Assembly (NCBI GenBank): GCA_024690865.1
Contig: JAILON010000150.1
Coordinates: 1-37,624 of the forward strand
Direction of reading: 5' to 3'
DNA length: 37,624 nucleotides
Source of the DNA: Treponema sp.
GTDB taxonomy: Bacteria > Spirochaetota > Spirochaetia > Treponematales > Treponemataceae
The position numbers and the translations under genes are program-made. The notes under the pieces were generated by a model. The model saw only the letters and a list, made by a program, of their open reading frames with translations, was not told the DNA's origin and did not search any database. This document shows positions 1 through 7,879 of this stretch, one piece after another. Numbering within the stretch: position 1 is the first letter of the stretch; the number at the start of each line of letters is the position of its first letter.

Positions 1-134
1 TGCGCATCAGGCCGGGATTCACCTACACGACTGGAAAGAACCAGTTCCAGGCGCACGTGGATCTGATCAACTTCTTCGACGACGATGGATCTTACCAGAT
101 CAAGTTCCCTGTGTCTTGGAAGTGGAGCTTCTAG
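1..134 (+). CDS. C-terminal end of an outer-membrane beta-barrel protein (partial)
   Basis: Only the last 43 codons are in the window; the frame begins at base 3 and ends with TAG at 132-134. The peptide has alternating hydrophobic and polar residues with aromatic residues (FTYTTGKNQFQAHVDLINFF) and finishes FPVSWKWSF. A terminal Phe preceded by alternating aromatic and hydrophobic residues is the usual signature of the last strand of an outer-membrane beta-barrel, which the BAM complex recognises. The identity of the barrel (porin, receptor or spirochaetal outer-sheath protein) cannot be judged from this fragment. A strong terminator follows directly, so this is the last gene of its transcript. 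Confidence 0.6.
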   Translation, partial: RIRPGFTYTTGKNQFQAHVDLINFFDDDGSYQIKFPVSWKWSF

Positions 135-168
135 TCTAGGCCTTACGGCTTGAGATTGGAATGACGGA

Positions 169-203
169 GGCGGCCGGCCCCTTGGGGCTGGCCGCCTTTT
201 TTT
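169..203 (+). terminator. Rho-independent terminator after the beta-barrel gene
   Basis: A 13-bp GC-rich inverted repeat (169-181 with 184-196, one G-T wobble) is followed by seven T residues (197-203). It lies 35 nt after the stop codon at 134 and is a textbook intrinsic terminator on the plus strand. Confidence 0.92.
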
Positions 204-262
204 GTCCACGTGGCCATCGGGGGCATTGGGGCCCGCTGGCGGCGGCCGCATTTTTTTCTATA

Positions 263-681
263 AAACCAGACCGACATAAATTTCCCGAGGACGGCAGGAC
301 GCGGAGCTTCTGATAGAAGACGACGCGGTGGTGCATGTGTTCAACTGCCGGGCGTATGCCAAGGTGAAGACCCCCGGGCTGAGGGCGTTCCTGAAGTACG
401 TGATGAAGAACAAGGCGGAGTCGGATCTGACGAGGAGGATAGAGGATATGGTCGCAAAGAAGAAGATTCTGGAGGGCTGGAGCTACAGTGCCATGAGGGA
501 ATACCTCTATGAGCTGGAACTGAGGAAAGAGGGCCGTGAGGAGACTGCGCGGAACCTGCTTGGCATGGGTTTGTTGACTCCCGAGCAGATAGCCCAGGCG
601 ACCGGCCTCCCGCTGGAGGAGGTGAAGAGTCTGGCCGCCGGCGATGGCAGTCTCGCGGCCAGTGACCCGTGCGAGGCGTAA
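263..681 (+). pseudogene. Remnant of a PD-(D/E)XK (Rpn-type) transposase/nuclease, C-terminal part, frameshifted
   Basis: From GTG 328 an open frame of 117 codons encodes VVHVFNCRAYAKVK, then LRAFLKYVMKNKAESDLTRR and RIEDMVAKKKILEGW, ending with the helix-turn-helix-like TPEQIAQATGLPLEEVKSLA. This matches the C-terminal half of the Rpn/PD-(D/E)XK transposases abundant in Treponema; the N-terminal nuclease domain is absent. The homologous reading continues upstream as AELLIEDDA (301-327) and then as KFPED in another frame (278-292). The frames are separated by an 8-bp near-duplication (AGGACGGC/AGGACGCG, about 289-304); removing 8 bp would restore KFPEDAELLIEDD. No promoter or ribosome-binding site was seen, so this is a dead fragment. 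The family call is from remembered sequence similarity. Confidence 0.72.
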
Positions 682-756
682 TCGTATCGTCCGTGTCAGC
701 GACTGCATCGGCGGACGCGGTGGCGGTTCTCATAGAGGCCATCGCTTGTCCAGCAG

Positions 757-792
757 GGAAAAAAGAAGGCCACCGTTATACGGTGGCCTTCT
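757..792 (-). terminator. Rho-independent terminator of the 822-2771 gene
   Basis: A perfect 12-bp inverted repeat (764-775 with 781-792) encloses a 5-nt loop. On the minus strand it is followed by a T run (the A run at about 757-764). It lies about 30 nt past the stop codon of the minus-strand gene ending at 822. Confidence 0.9.
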
Positions 793-821
793 CGTCGTAG
801 ACTGAAACTGTCTCGACTGCC

Positions 822-2771
822 CTAGTTGGACGGGAGGTTCTTAAGCAGCTTTACGATGTACAGCTCTATGTAGCGCCGCAGTGCCGGGTGGTTCTTTATC
901 TTCATAAGGGCAGGGGTCTCCTCGAGCGATTTTGCAAGGCTTTGAATCCTCTCAAGAGACACATTGTCGTTCTTGAAGGTCCTGAGTGTCTTGCGCACAT
1001 AGTCGCGGATAAGGCTGTTTATGTCTTCCCTCAGGTTTTCATAGGCATTCTTGTCCAGACGGTCGTTCCACTCCGACAGGTAGCCTTCCAGTTCCCTGTC
1101 CAGCGTGCTGGTCGCGGGAACAATCTGGGATTCCACTTCCGATGCTTCGGTCCGTATTGCCTTGGCACGGGAAAGGACTCCTCCCTTGTCGTTGGCGTTC
1201 AGGTTGTGCAGCTTCGCCTCCGACTTCTCCTTGTCTTCGGTGAGGATCTTTTCAGCAACGGTTTCGTATCCCTTCTTCTTGTTCTTTTTGTCTGCCCTTG
1301 CCTTCTTGAAGAAAGAGATGAGCCAGGAGAGTCCCGGTATGGTATAGTAGAAGGGCAGTTTCATCTTGGCGTTTGCGTAGATTTCCGGCCGGCTTATCAG
1401 GAGCAGTTCGCTGTAGGAAACCAGATCGCCGTTCCTGAACAGGGTTATGCGGCCGGGGGTGCTGTCCTCGAATGCCACGACGGGAAGGAAGTGCGCGTGC
1501 AGGATAGCGTACAAGATGGGATCGGCAGCGGCCAGTTCACGTTCCAGACAGCCTTCGAAGGCCAGCTGGTCCTTCATCTCCGGTAAGGTTTCGAACCGTT
1601 TGAGCGCAAGGTACCATTCCTTGCTCAATCCCTCGCGTATGACGGAACGGGCGTCGTTGCACAGGCGCAGGACGACGGCCATGACCTTCTCCTTGAGGAT
1701 GAAGAATCCAGAACCGTCGTAGAGCTTGAACAGGAGGAGCGGCGGCAGGCTGTCGCCGCTGCCGGGCGTATGCATCTCCCGGATGTGCTCGTTCAGCTCT
1801 TCCTTGTTGTACTGGCCCAAAAGCAGCTTGCCGTGCGAGTCCTTCATGCCGTCTATGTCGTCCTTGCTGAAGTAGTAGGGCGGTGAGGCGAGCTTCTGGT
1901 CAAACTCCTTGAATGCGGACTCCTTTGCAATCTTCTCCGCGGCCTTGGCCTTGAAATAGGCCGTCGTCGTTTCGATTATGAAGATGGACTGGAGTATGTT
2001 TATGTCTTCCGTCGTCAGGTCTTTGAGCTTGTTGTAGTCCTGGCGGATGAAGTAGCACATCTGGCTCCAGGAATAGAAGTTGTCGCCGTTGAGCTTCAGG
2101 GCGTCGAGCGCTTCTTCCGGACGGGCTACGAAGAGCTGGAAGAAGTTCTTTATGGTAAGCTCTTTGCCGGGGTTCGCATTGGTCAGCTTCTTGAGGAAGT
2201 AGTCGTGCGACTCCTCCTTGCGGAGCAGGTCCTGCAGCTTCTTCAGCGCAAGCTTGATCAGCATGTTTACGGAAACGGAGGAGGGGAAGAGCAGGTCCGG
2301 CGTCCCCTTGCCAAAGTCCAGGGCAAAGAGCTTGCGTTCCGAAGTGTCTTTGCCGTCGAGGAAGTTCATGATCTGTTCCCCGCCCTGCATCTTGGTGACG
2401 ATGTTCGTGGGCACGTTCTTGGGGATATCGTTCATGTTGGGGAAGGGGATGGAGATGTTTACGTCTATATCCTTGTACCTGTCTGCATACTGCTCGATGA
2501 AGGACTGTATGACGAAAATTGTCTGTGTTCCCTGCGTTTTGCTGGTCAGGACGACCTGACGGGAGTTGGACAGCTTTTTCAATTCGCCCTCAAGGGCCTC
2601 ATCGGTGCTTCCCAGGTATGCCTGGAGTCCGGCGTTTTCGTTTATGTGGTGCTGGGCGTAGGAGCGCACGTAGTCGGCGAACTCGCTGAAGTCGATGACC
2701 GCGCTGCGCTGTTTTGATGAAAAGCCCTTCAGTAATGTAAAGATGTTTGACGTAACTTCTGATTCAGCCAT
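822..2771 (-). CDS. Conserved hypothetical protein, 649 aa (probably spirochaete-specific)
   Basis: A 649-residue protein starting MAESEVTSNIFTLLKGF. The start is supported by an AGGTGG ribosome-binding site 7 nt upstream and a clear promoter. There is no signal peptide. One moderately hydrophobic stretch around residue 480 (LPFYYTIPGLSWLISFF) is followed by a very lysine-rich segment (KKARADKKNKKKG), which could be a membrane-surface hairpin or a basic binding patch. The last 120 residues are charged and helical, possibly coiled-coil. I recognise no catalytic motif or named domain. It is transcribed alone, with its own promoter and terminator. It resembles uncharacterised Treponema proteins in general style only; function unknown. 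Confidence 0.85.
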   Translation of the reverse strand: MAESEVTSNIFTLLKGFSSKQRSAVIDFSEFADYVRSYAQHHINENAGLQAYLGSTDEALEGELKKLSNSRQVVLTSKTQGTQTIFVIQSFIEQYADRYKDIDVNISIPFPNMNDIPKNVPTNIVTKMQGGEQIMNFLDGKDTSERKLFALDFGKGTPDLLFPSSVSVNMLIKLALKKLQDLLRKEESHDYFLKKLTNANPGKELTIKNFFQLFVARPEEALDALKLNGDNFYSWSQMCYFIRQDYNKLKDLTTEDINILQSIFIIETTTAYFKAKAAEKIAKESAFKEFDQKLASPPYYFSKDDIDGMKDSHGKLLLGQYNKEELNEHIREMHTPGSGDSLPPLLLFKLYDGSGFFILKEKVMAVVLRLCNDARSVIREGLSKEWYLALKRFETLPEMKDQLAFEGCLERELAAADPILYAILHAHFLPVVAFEDSTPGRITLFRNGDLVSYSELLLISRPEIYANAKMKLPFYYTIPGLSWLISFFKKARADKKNKKKGYETVAEKILTEDKEKSEAKLHNLNANDKGGVLSRAKAIRTEASEVESQIVPATSTLDRELEGYLSEWNDRLDKNAYENLREDINSLIRDYVRKTLRTFKNDNVSLERIQSLAKSLEETPALMKIKNHPALRRYIELYIVKLLKNLPSN

Positions 2772-2786
2772 AAATTTCCCACCTCT

Positions 2787-2815
2787 AGTATATTATATAT
2801 CATCGGAATTAACAA
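2787..2815 (-). promoter_or_regulatory. Sigma70-type promoter for the 649-aa hypothetical gene
   Basis: On the minus strand a -35 TTGTTA (2810-2815) and a -10 TATACT (2787-2792) are separated by exactly 17 bp. The predicted leader is about 10-15 nt and contains the AGGTGG ribosome-binding site before ATG 2771, a conventional arrangement. Confidence 0.7.
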
Positions 2816-2825
2816 GGGTGAAATT

Positions 2826-2912
2826 AACTGGGCCAGTTGCAAAACTTGCGGCGAAAATCTGTCGGGGCCGCCTCAAGGACCGGGCCGATTGCGAACGCCA
2901 GTTGCAAAACTT
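2826..2912. repeat. Intergenic direct repeat GCCAGTTGCAAAACTT (two copies)
   Basis: The 16-bp sequence GCCAGTTGCAAAACTT occurs at 2832-2847 and again at 2897-2912, 65 bp apart, between the divergent genes starting at 2771 (-) and 3013 (+). The first copy also sits in a small palindrome AACTGGGCCAGTT (2826-2838), and AGTT..AACT forms internal inverted arms. Related sequences recur in other gaps of the window (22075, 23067-23104, 25366), so this is probably a dispersed intergenic element. Confidence 0.6.
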
Positions 2913-2976
2913 TACGGTGCCTTTTCTTTCGGCTGGGTTTTACGTAATTCAATGCGTGCAGATTCAATGCGTTCGA

Positions 2977-3005
2977 TTGACTAAAGTATATCGTGCATAT
3001 AGAAT
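2977..3005 (+). promoter_or_regulatory. Promoter of the small lipoprotein gene, ending 7 nt before the ATG
   Basis: A -35 TTGACT (2977-2982), a 17-bp spacer and a -10 TAGAAT (3000-3005) precede ATG 3013 by only 7 nt. There is no Shine-Dalgarno sequence. The expected transcription start coincides with the start codon, so the mRNA may be leaderless. Confidence 0.65.
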
Positions 3006-3012
3006 ATGAAGC

Positions 3013-3513
3013 ATGAACCGTATTCTAAAAGTCTTGTTTACCTGCATCGTGTCCTTTTTTGCCTTTGCCTTCTGCCTTTCCTGTTCCGATTCGGGCGGTT
3101 CCAGTTCAAAAAGCGGTGGAGGCGGTGGCGTTGCCGGCGGTGGCGGGGAAAACGTCACCCAGACCACTTGGGAATATTCGATTGAATACACGAACAATGG
3201 CATCGCGTGCACGGACAGATACTACTACTACCTGTACAGCAACAACAGGCTTGCGTATCGGTTCGTGACCACGGTGACGGCCAATCAGGACTATGCGAGT
3301 ACATATACGGGGACGTGGGAAAACTATGAGGGGGAGCATGGCCACACCTATCATTTCAAGTATACGGTTGATGACGAGGTGAACGCTTGGGCAGACGTCA
3401 GCGGGTCGTCCATGGTGGTATACACCACGGAAACGAGGAACTGGACGGATTCCGACGGGCTTGTCTATTCTTCCCGCTTCCCCTACACCAACGCAAGCTT
3501 CTCCCGCTGGTAG
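3013..3513 (+). CDS. Small surface or periplasmic lipoprotein, 166 aa
   Basis: The N-terminus has a basic start (MNRILK), a hydrophobic segment (VLFTCIVSFFAFAF) and a loose lipobox with Cys24 (CLSC), as in spirochaetal lipoproteins. A Gly/Ser-rich linker follows (residues about 28-45), and then a mature domain of about 120 residues rich in Tyr, Thr and Trp that looks beta-stranded (alternating patterns such as YYYYLYSNNRLAYRFVTTVT). It has no recognisable enzyme motif and could be a small lipocalin-like or beta-sandwich domain. It probably sits anchored to a membrane by the lipidated Cys. The gene stands alone, divergent from the 649-aa gene; function unknown. Confidence 0.8.
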   Translation: MNRILKVLFTCIVSFFAFAFCLSCSDSGGSSSKSGGGGGVAGGGGENVTQTTWEYSIEYTNNGIACTDRYYYYLYSNNRLAYRFVTTVTANQDYASTYTGTWENYEGEHGHTYHFKYTVDDEVNAWADVSGSSMVVYTTETRNWTDSDGLVYSSRFPYTNASFSRW

Positions 3514-3524
3514 CGCAGCCGTCC

Positions 3525-3614
3525 GGCTGTCCGCCCGAAGGCGGGGAAGCTGCTAGTACAGCCGCCCGGGGCTCCCGGTTGACCGCTGGCTGTCCACCCG
3601 AAGGCGGGGAAGCT
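3525..3614. repeat. 27-bp direct repeat, two copies, between convergent genes
   Basis: A 27-bp sequence beginning GGCTGTCC and ending GGGGAAGCT occurs at 3525-3551 and 3588-3614 with one mismatch, 63 bp apart. Each copy holds a short hairpin, CGCC-CGAA-GGCG (CACC in the second copy). It lies just after the lipoprotein stop codon. Confidence 0.7.
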
Positions 3615-3646
3615 TCCGGCGGATGCTGGTACCCGCCCGCTGTTGC

Positions 3647-3698
3647 GGATCTGCCGGAAAACCTCCGGGCCTGCTGTTGCAGCGGGACAGGCAGATCC
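3647..3698. other. Long inverted repeat with nested hairpins in the convergent gap
   Basis: GGATCTGCC (3647-3655) and GGCAGATCC (3690-3698) form a perfect 9-bp stem. The 34-nt loop contains further pairing: CCGG...CCGG, and GCCTG (3669-3673) with CAGGC. It lies between the ends of the lipoprotein gene (+) and the acyl-CoA ligase gene (-). It lacks a T run, so it may be a Rho-type or mRNA-stabilising structure rather than an intrinsic terminator. Confidence 0.45.
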
Positions 3699-3723
3699 CG
3701 GCTGGCCTCCCTTCCCGGCGACC

Positions 3724-5658
3724 CTATTTTTCCCTGTACAGCTTCGCTATCTTTTCGCCGTAGATTTCTGCGATGCGGTAGCGCATCATTTCCTGCTTGG
3801 CAGAAAGCTCCACGCCCACCTCGAAGGGCTTGGTGATGACGTCGAACTTGTTTATCTTTTCAAAGCTCTTGAATCCGTTTTTGACGTTGACCGCCGCGGC
3901 TATCTCGCCTTCCAGCAGCTTGTGGGCGGCTTCTCCCGTGGCAAGCTCCTCGTAGCTGGCGTAGCTGATGCTGTTGGCCTTTGCCCATGCCTCCAGCTCG
4001 TCTTGGTTCGGCAGGACGAGGGCGACCAGATAGCGCTGGTCCTGTCCCTTTTCGTTTGTCCCCAAGACGACGCTTGAGGCGATGTACTGGGACAGGTTGA
4101 TTTTCTCTTCTATAGGAAGCGGCTCTATGTTCTCGCCGCCCATGAGGACTATCGTGTCCTTCTTCCTGCCGCGCAGCTGTATTTCCCCGTCAACCGTCAG
4201 CACGGCGAGGTCTCCCGTGTCGAGCCAGCCGTCGCTGGTCATCACCTTTGCCGTCAGCTCCGGCTGCTTGTAGTATCCCTTCATCACCGTGCCGCCCTTC
4301 ACCTGCAGCACGCCCTTCTGCCCCGGCGGCAGGATGAGCCCGTCGGAATCCACGACGCGGGCCTGTACGCCCCTGAGCGGCGTTCCGACCGTCCGCATGA
4401 CGGGGCAGGCGATGGGGCGGACGCCCACGATGGGGGCGGTTTCGGTCAGCCCGTAGCCTTCGACGACGTTGATTCCTACGGCCCAGAAGAAATTGTCTAT
4501 CTCTTCGGGATAGGCTCCGCCTCCGACGATTCCCGCGCGGAAGTTCGTACCCACCAGGGCGGTGATCTTGCGGAACACGAGCAATTTGCCCAGTAGCTTG
4601 ATTGGCCACAGCAGGGCCCAGGGAATCAGGAAGACGAACCACCAGAAGACTACGTGGTCTGCGCCAAACCTGGCCTGCTTGCGGAACATCTTCCGGTCCA
4701 TTGCGCACCAGATTTCCGCGGCTTTGACGAAGAAGCGGAACAGGGCGAGCGTCAGTCCGCCCACCTTGCGCATCTTGCGCCAGATGCCGTCATAGATTGC
4801 CTCGAACACGCGGGGAACGGCGGGCAGCAGGGTGGGGTTCAGGTTCTTCATGTCCGCCAGCAGGATGGAGCCGAGGGGCTTGGAATAACATATCGTCGCG
4901 GCCTGGGACAGGATGACGTATTCGACCTCCCTCTGGAAGGCGTGCCAGACCGGCAGGCAGCACAGGCCCCTTTCTCCGGGGTTCAAGAAGATCCGCTCCG
5001 TAACCTCGTCCAGCTGGGTGATGAAGTTGCCGTGGGTCAGCATGACCCCTTTTGGCGTGCCGGTCGTCCCGGAAGTGAAGATTATCGTCGCCAGGTCATC
5101 CCACTGGCCCTTTTCAAGCTCATCCTCCACTGCGTCTATGTGCCGTTTGCGCCACTCGTGGCCGCTCTTTTTCAGTTCCTGGAACTGGTACAGCTGTACG
5201 CCCAGCTCCTTTGCGCGGTCCTTCTGTTCGGCATCCACTTCGTCGAAGGCTATCACGGTCTTGAGCTGGGGGAGCTGGGACTGTATGTTCAGGATTTTCT
5301 TTACCTGGGCGGTATTTTCAGTGATGACCATCTCGCATCCGGCGAAGCTCAAGATGAGCGTCAGGTCCCTTTCCGTCGCATCGCAGCCGCGGGGTACGTC
5401 GATAGCTCCGATGGCCAGAAGCCCTATGTCCGCATGCTCCCATTCCGCGCGGTTGTCGGCGATGAGTCCGATTTTGTATTCCCGCTTTACGCCCAGCTCC
5501 AGCAGGGCGCCTCCGAAGTCGAGCGCGGACTGGTACATGTCGTGGAAGTTCGTCTCCTTGTAGGATCCGTCCTTGTCATGGGAAAGCTGGGCTGTGACCT
5601 CCGGGTACTTTGCCGCTATGGACCTCAGTATTTTGGGAACTGTACATTCAAACTTCAT
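3724..5658 (-). CDS. Long-chain fatty-acid--CoA ligase (AMP-forming)
   Basis: A 644-aa enzyme of the ANL adenylate-forming superfamily, activating fatty acids to acyl-AMP and then acyl-CoA for lipid synthesis. The phosphate-binding P-loop motif TSGTTGTPKG lies at residues 195-204; YGLTETAP and the GWLDTGDLA motif follow, then LRGRKKDTIVLMGGENIEP. A C-terminal lysine-bearing domain is present. Residues of the family linker are hydrophobic (WWFVFLIPWALLWPIKLLGKLL, about 350-370), suggesting membrane association as in long-chain ligases. The ATG at 5658 is preferred, with an AGGGG ribosome-binding site; an in-frame GTG at 5703 would add 15 atypical residues. Treponemes depend heavily on host fatty acids, so the role fits. 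Monocistronic. Confidence 0.9.
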   Translation of the reverse strand: MKFECTVPKILRSIAAKYPEVTAQLSHDKDGSYKETNFHDMYQSALDFGGALLELGVKREYKIGLIADNRAEWEHADIGLLAIGAIDVPRGCDATERDLTLILSFAGCEMVITENTAQVKKILNIQSQLPQLKTVIAFDEVDAEQKDRAKELGVQLYQFQELKKSGHEWRKRHIDAVEDELEKGQWDDLATIIFTSGTTGTPKGVMLTHGNFITQLDEVTERIFLNPGERGLCCLPVWHAFQREVEYVILSQAATICYSKPLGSILLADMKNLNPTLLPAVPRVFEAIYDGIWRKMRKVGGLTLALFRFFVKAAEIWCAMDRKMFRKQARFGADHVVFWWFVFLIPWALLWPIKLLGKLLVFRKITALVGTNFRAGIVGGGAYPEEIDNFFWAVGINVVEGYGLTETAPIVGVRPIACPVMRTVGTPLRGVQARVVDSDGLILPPGQKGVLQVKGGTVMKGYYKQPELTAKVMTSDGWLDTGDLAVLTVDGEIQLRGRKKDTIVLMGGENIEPLPIEEKINLSQYIASSVVLGTNEKGQDQRYLVALVLPNQDELEAWAKANSISYASYEELATGEAAHKLLEGEIAAAVNVKNGFKSFEKINKFDVITKPFEVGVELSAKQEMMRYRIAEIYGEKIAKLYREK

Positions 5659-5712
5659 GCTGGCTGACCCCTGCGCTGTAGATTTTGGGGGCCGCTGCCC
5701 CACCTCTTTCTG

Positions 5713-5774
5713 ACAAAAAATCAGTTTTTGTAAAGCGATAGTGCATTATATAGTAAAAACGCAGTCCGTGGCAA
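5713..5774 (-). promoter_or_regulatory. Promoter and leader hairpin of the acyl-CoA ligase gene
   Basis: On the minus strand a -35 TTGCCA (5769-5774), an 18-bp spacer and a consensus -10 TATAAT (5745-5750) are seen. The leader to ATG 5658 is about 80 nt. It begins with an AT-rich hairpin of ACAAAAA (5713-5719) and TTTTTGT (5725-5731) with a 5-nt loop. The rest of the 361-bp gap 5659-6019 holds the promoter of the next gene and no ORF that I can support. Confidence 0.6.
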
Positions 5775-5970
5775 GGTGGGGTGGGCGCCTAACTGGAGGG
5801 GGCGGCGCCTGTGGTACATGCTGTTGCCCTGCTTCTGGGGGGGCCACCTTGACGCTGCTCTGGCATTTCCCTGCTCCATACGTTTTTATGGATGATTCCC
5901 CCATGAAAACTGATTTCCATGGGGTCCTGCTGGACTGTGCTTTCCGTGGGCGCCTGCTCGACGGTACGCT

Positions 5971-6012
5971 CCAAAAACGGGACTTGTCCAGTTTTTGGAG
6001 ATGCCGTATACT
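5971..6012 (+). promoter_or_regulatory. Promoter of the glycosyltransferase-like gene with an inverted repeat over the -35
   Basis: A -35 TTGTCC (5984-5989), a 17-bp spacer and a -10 TATACT (6007-6012) end 7 nt before ATG 6020. An inverted repeat CCAAAAAC (5971-5978) with GTTTTTGG (5991-5998) brackets the -35 and is placed like a repressor operator. The region between the -10 and the ATG has no Shine-Dalgarno sequence. Confidence 0.55.
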
Positions 6013-6019
6013 GTATGCC

Positions 6020-7783
6020 ATGTCCTTTACAAGCCGCAAAAGCGTCCGCGTCCTTTCCATCCTTCTTGTTTTGACGGTTGCCTTTTCCCTGCTTCTGCTG
6101 CTGCCGCCCGTGCAGGGGCTGTTCATTTCGGCAGGGGAGCGGCTTAAGGGGCGGGAACTGAACGGCGGGCACTGGCGCACTGCCCTGTCGTCGCTGTCGC
6201 TGTGCGTCATCCTTTTTTCGGCGATAGCCGGTGCGCTCTTTTCCGCTGCGGTGAAGTTTTCAGGTATTGCAGGGCTGGCCGCCGCTGTGAACGGCAGCCG
6301 GGTAAAAGGCCGGTACATCGCCGTGGCCTTCTTCCTTTTGACGCTTCTCGCTGCCGGTGCGTACATAACGGCCGGGCATGACTGGGGCGACGACTTTTCC
6401 GAGTACATCCAGCAGGGCATCTGCATTGCGGAAGGAACGTACGGGACGGAATACGCCGGGAACGCGCTTTTCACCGGATACCCCCATGGTTTTCCCCTGC
6501 TGATTGCGGCCGTATACAGGCTGTTCGGCTTCAATCTCCTGGCCTTCAAGATGATAAACGTCGTCTTCTACGCGGCCTTCGTGGCTATGTTCTTCCTATA
6601 CTGCGATGCCAGGCTCAAACGGCTGACCGCCATAACCGCAAGCTTCCTGTTTGCCTTCAGCCCCTGCCTGTACAAACTGCTGGACTGCATCCTGTCGGAC
6701 ACCGTAAGCATGGTGCTTGCGTTTTTTGGCCTGGCCTTCATATCTCTCTTCTTTGAAGAGGAACAGGGGTCCCGGAGGCTCCTGTATTCCGTGGCGGCGG
6801 GGTTCTTTTCCGGCCTTGCCTACGTCTTCCGCGACAGCGGAATCATCCTGCCGTGCACGTTGGCTTTCGTCCAGCTTGTACGGCTGGTACGTCTGCTCAA
6901 AAGCGGAAAGCTGAAGGCGGGCCTGGCGTCGGTCGCGGTCAACCTGCTTCCATACGTCGTTTTCCTGCTGCTCGGCTGCACCTTCAACAGGCTGCTTTTC
7001 CCGTTGGCCGGCAGGAATGACATGGGGATATTGAACGAAATGAACTTGACGGGCCTGCTTGTAAACAGCTGGTATTATTTTGACCGCCTTTCATTTTTCT
7101 TCTATCCCAAGTTCATCTGGTTCGCCGTTTTCACTGCAGTCGCCTGGGCCATGTTGCGCACCTTCTGGCGGAACATGCCCTTTGTCATCTACTTCCTTGG
7201 CATAATGGCCATGTACATCATCTGGCCCGGCGGGGGCCAGGGCATCCGCTATGTCGTTTCCGTACTCCCGGTCATCGTGTTTTTTGGAGGCCGGGCGGTT
7301 GAACTGCTGTGCGGGCCCGGGGGAGGCAGTGGCGGCAGCCCGCAGTCACGGCATCCCCTGTTCGTGTTCAACTGGCAGTCCTACGCGCTCCTCGCCGCCC
7401 TGCTTTGCGCAAGTTCCCTGTCCGTCTGCCTCGTCGCCGACGTCCGCAACCTGGTGTCCGGCAGGAAAACGGACATCAACAGCTTCTCAAAGGATGCCGT
7501 GGAGATGTATCAGTATATGGATGACACTGTAGCGGATGAAAAGAGGATTTACTTCTTCAAGCCCCGGCTGCTGCACATGACGACGGGAAATGCCGCGGTC
7601 TATTGTCCTCCTGGGCATCCTGTGGATGTGGAGTTCGACTACTACCTGCATACCTTTGACCACGGCTACGGCCAGCTGCTTGCGGACGAACAGGCGCGGG
7701 CAGGCTCGTTCAGCTTCGGCGGCCACGAGTTCACCTGCGTCCACGAGAACGCCACGATGAAGCTGTTCCAGCGGACTGAATAG
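6020..7783 (+). CDS. Polytopic membrane glycosyltransferase-like protein (GT39/ArnT-PMT style)
   Basis: From ATG 6020 the protein has 587 residues and about ten or more hydrophobic segments, the first at about residues 10-30. After the second or third segment comes an extracytoplasmic loop with acidic residues (GHDWGDDFSEYIQQG), matching the first-loop Asp position of GT-C enzymes that use polyprenyl-phosphate sugars. A segment with GYPHGFPLLIAAVYRLFG is typical of GT39-like proteins. The C-terminal 100 residues form a soluble domain. It probably transfers a lipid-linked sugar outside the cytoplasmic membrane; the acceptor is unknown. Upstream in-frame codons from 5741 read as low-quality sequence and precede the promoter. 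Neighbours give no operon. The last codons are duplicated downstream (see the repeat). Confidence 0.75.
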   Translation: MSFTSRKSVRVLSILLVLTVAFSLLLLLPPVQGLFISAGERLKGRELNGGHWRTALSSLSLCVILFSAIAGALFSAAVKFSGIAGLAAAVNGSRVKGRYIAVAFFLLTLLAAGAYITAGHDWGDDFSEYIQQGICIAEGTYGTEYAGNALFTGYPHGFPLLIAAVYRLFGFNLLAFKMINVVFYAAFVAMFFLYCDARLKRLTAITASFLFAFSPCLYKLLDCILSDTVSMVLAFFGLAFISLFFEEEQGSRRLLYSVAAGFFSGLAYVFRDSGIILPCTLAFVQLVRLVRLLKSGKLKAGLASVAVNLLPYVVFLLLGCTFNRLLFPLAGRNDMGILNEMNLTGLLVNSWYYFDRLSFFFYPKFIWFAVFTAVAWAMLRTFWRNMPFVIYFLGIMAMYIIWPGGGQGIRYVVSVLPVIVFFGGRAVELLCGPGGGSGGSPQSRHPLFVFNWQSYALLAALLCASSLSVCLVADVRNLVSGRKTDINSFSKDAVEMYQYMDDTVADEKRIYFFKPRLLHMTTGNAAVYCPPGHPVDVEFDYYLHTFDHGYGQLLADEQARAGSFSFGGHEFTCVHENATMKLFQRTE

Positions 7784-7879
7784 CGGCCCCTGCGTTGGGC
7801 CGCAGCGTCGGGGCGATACCCCCTGTAGCGGGGGATGTGTTCCTGTTCCAGCGGACTGAATAGCGGCCCCTGCGTTGGG
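7763..7879. repeat. 80-bp-spaced direct duplication of the gene's 3' end
   Basis: A 37-bp sequence containing the last codons and the TAG of the upstream gene (7763-7799) recurs exactly at 7843-7879. The intervening DNA carries ATACCCCC..GGGGGAT, a small hairpin without a T run. The second copy is not attached to any coding frame, so this is a recent local duplication. Confidence 0.85.

Noticed and set aside
4654..5667. 337-residue plus-strand ORF opposite the acyl-CoA ligase
   Set aside because: Antisense shadow of a conserved enzyme; no promoter or family match.
5658..5703. GTG start at 5703 for the acyl-CoA ligase
   Set aside because: It adds 15 atypical residues and has no spaced ribosome-binding site; ATG 5658 has AGGGG upstream and fits the family N-terminus.
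5741..6019. Upstream extension of the glycosyltransferase-like gene
   Set aside because: Low-quality Gly/Cys-rich sequence that lies before the promoter at 5984-6012.
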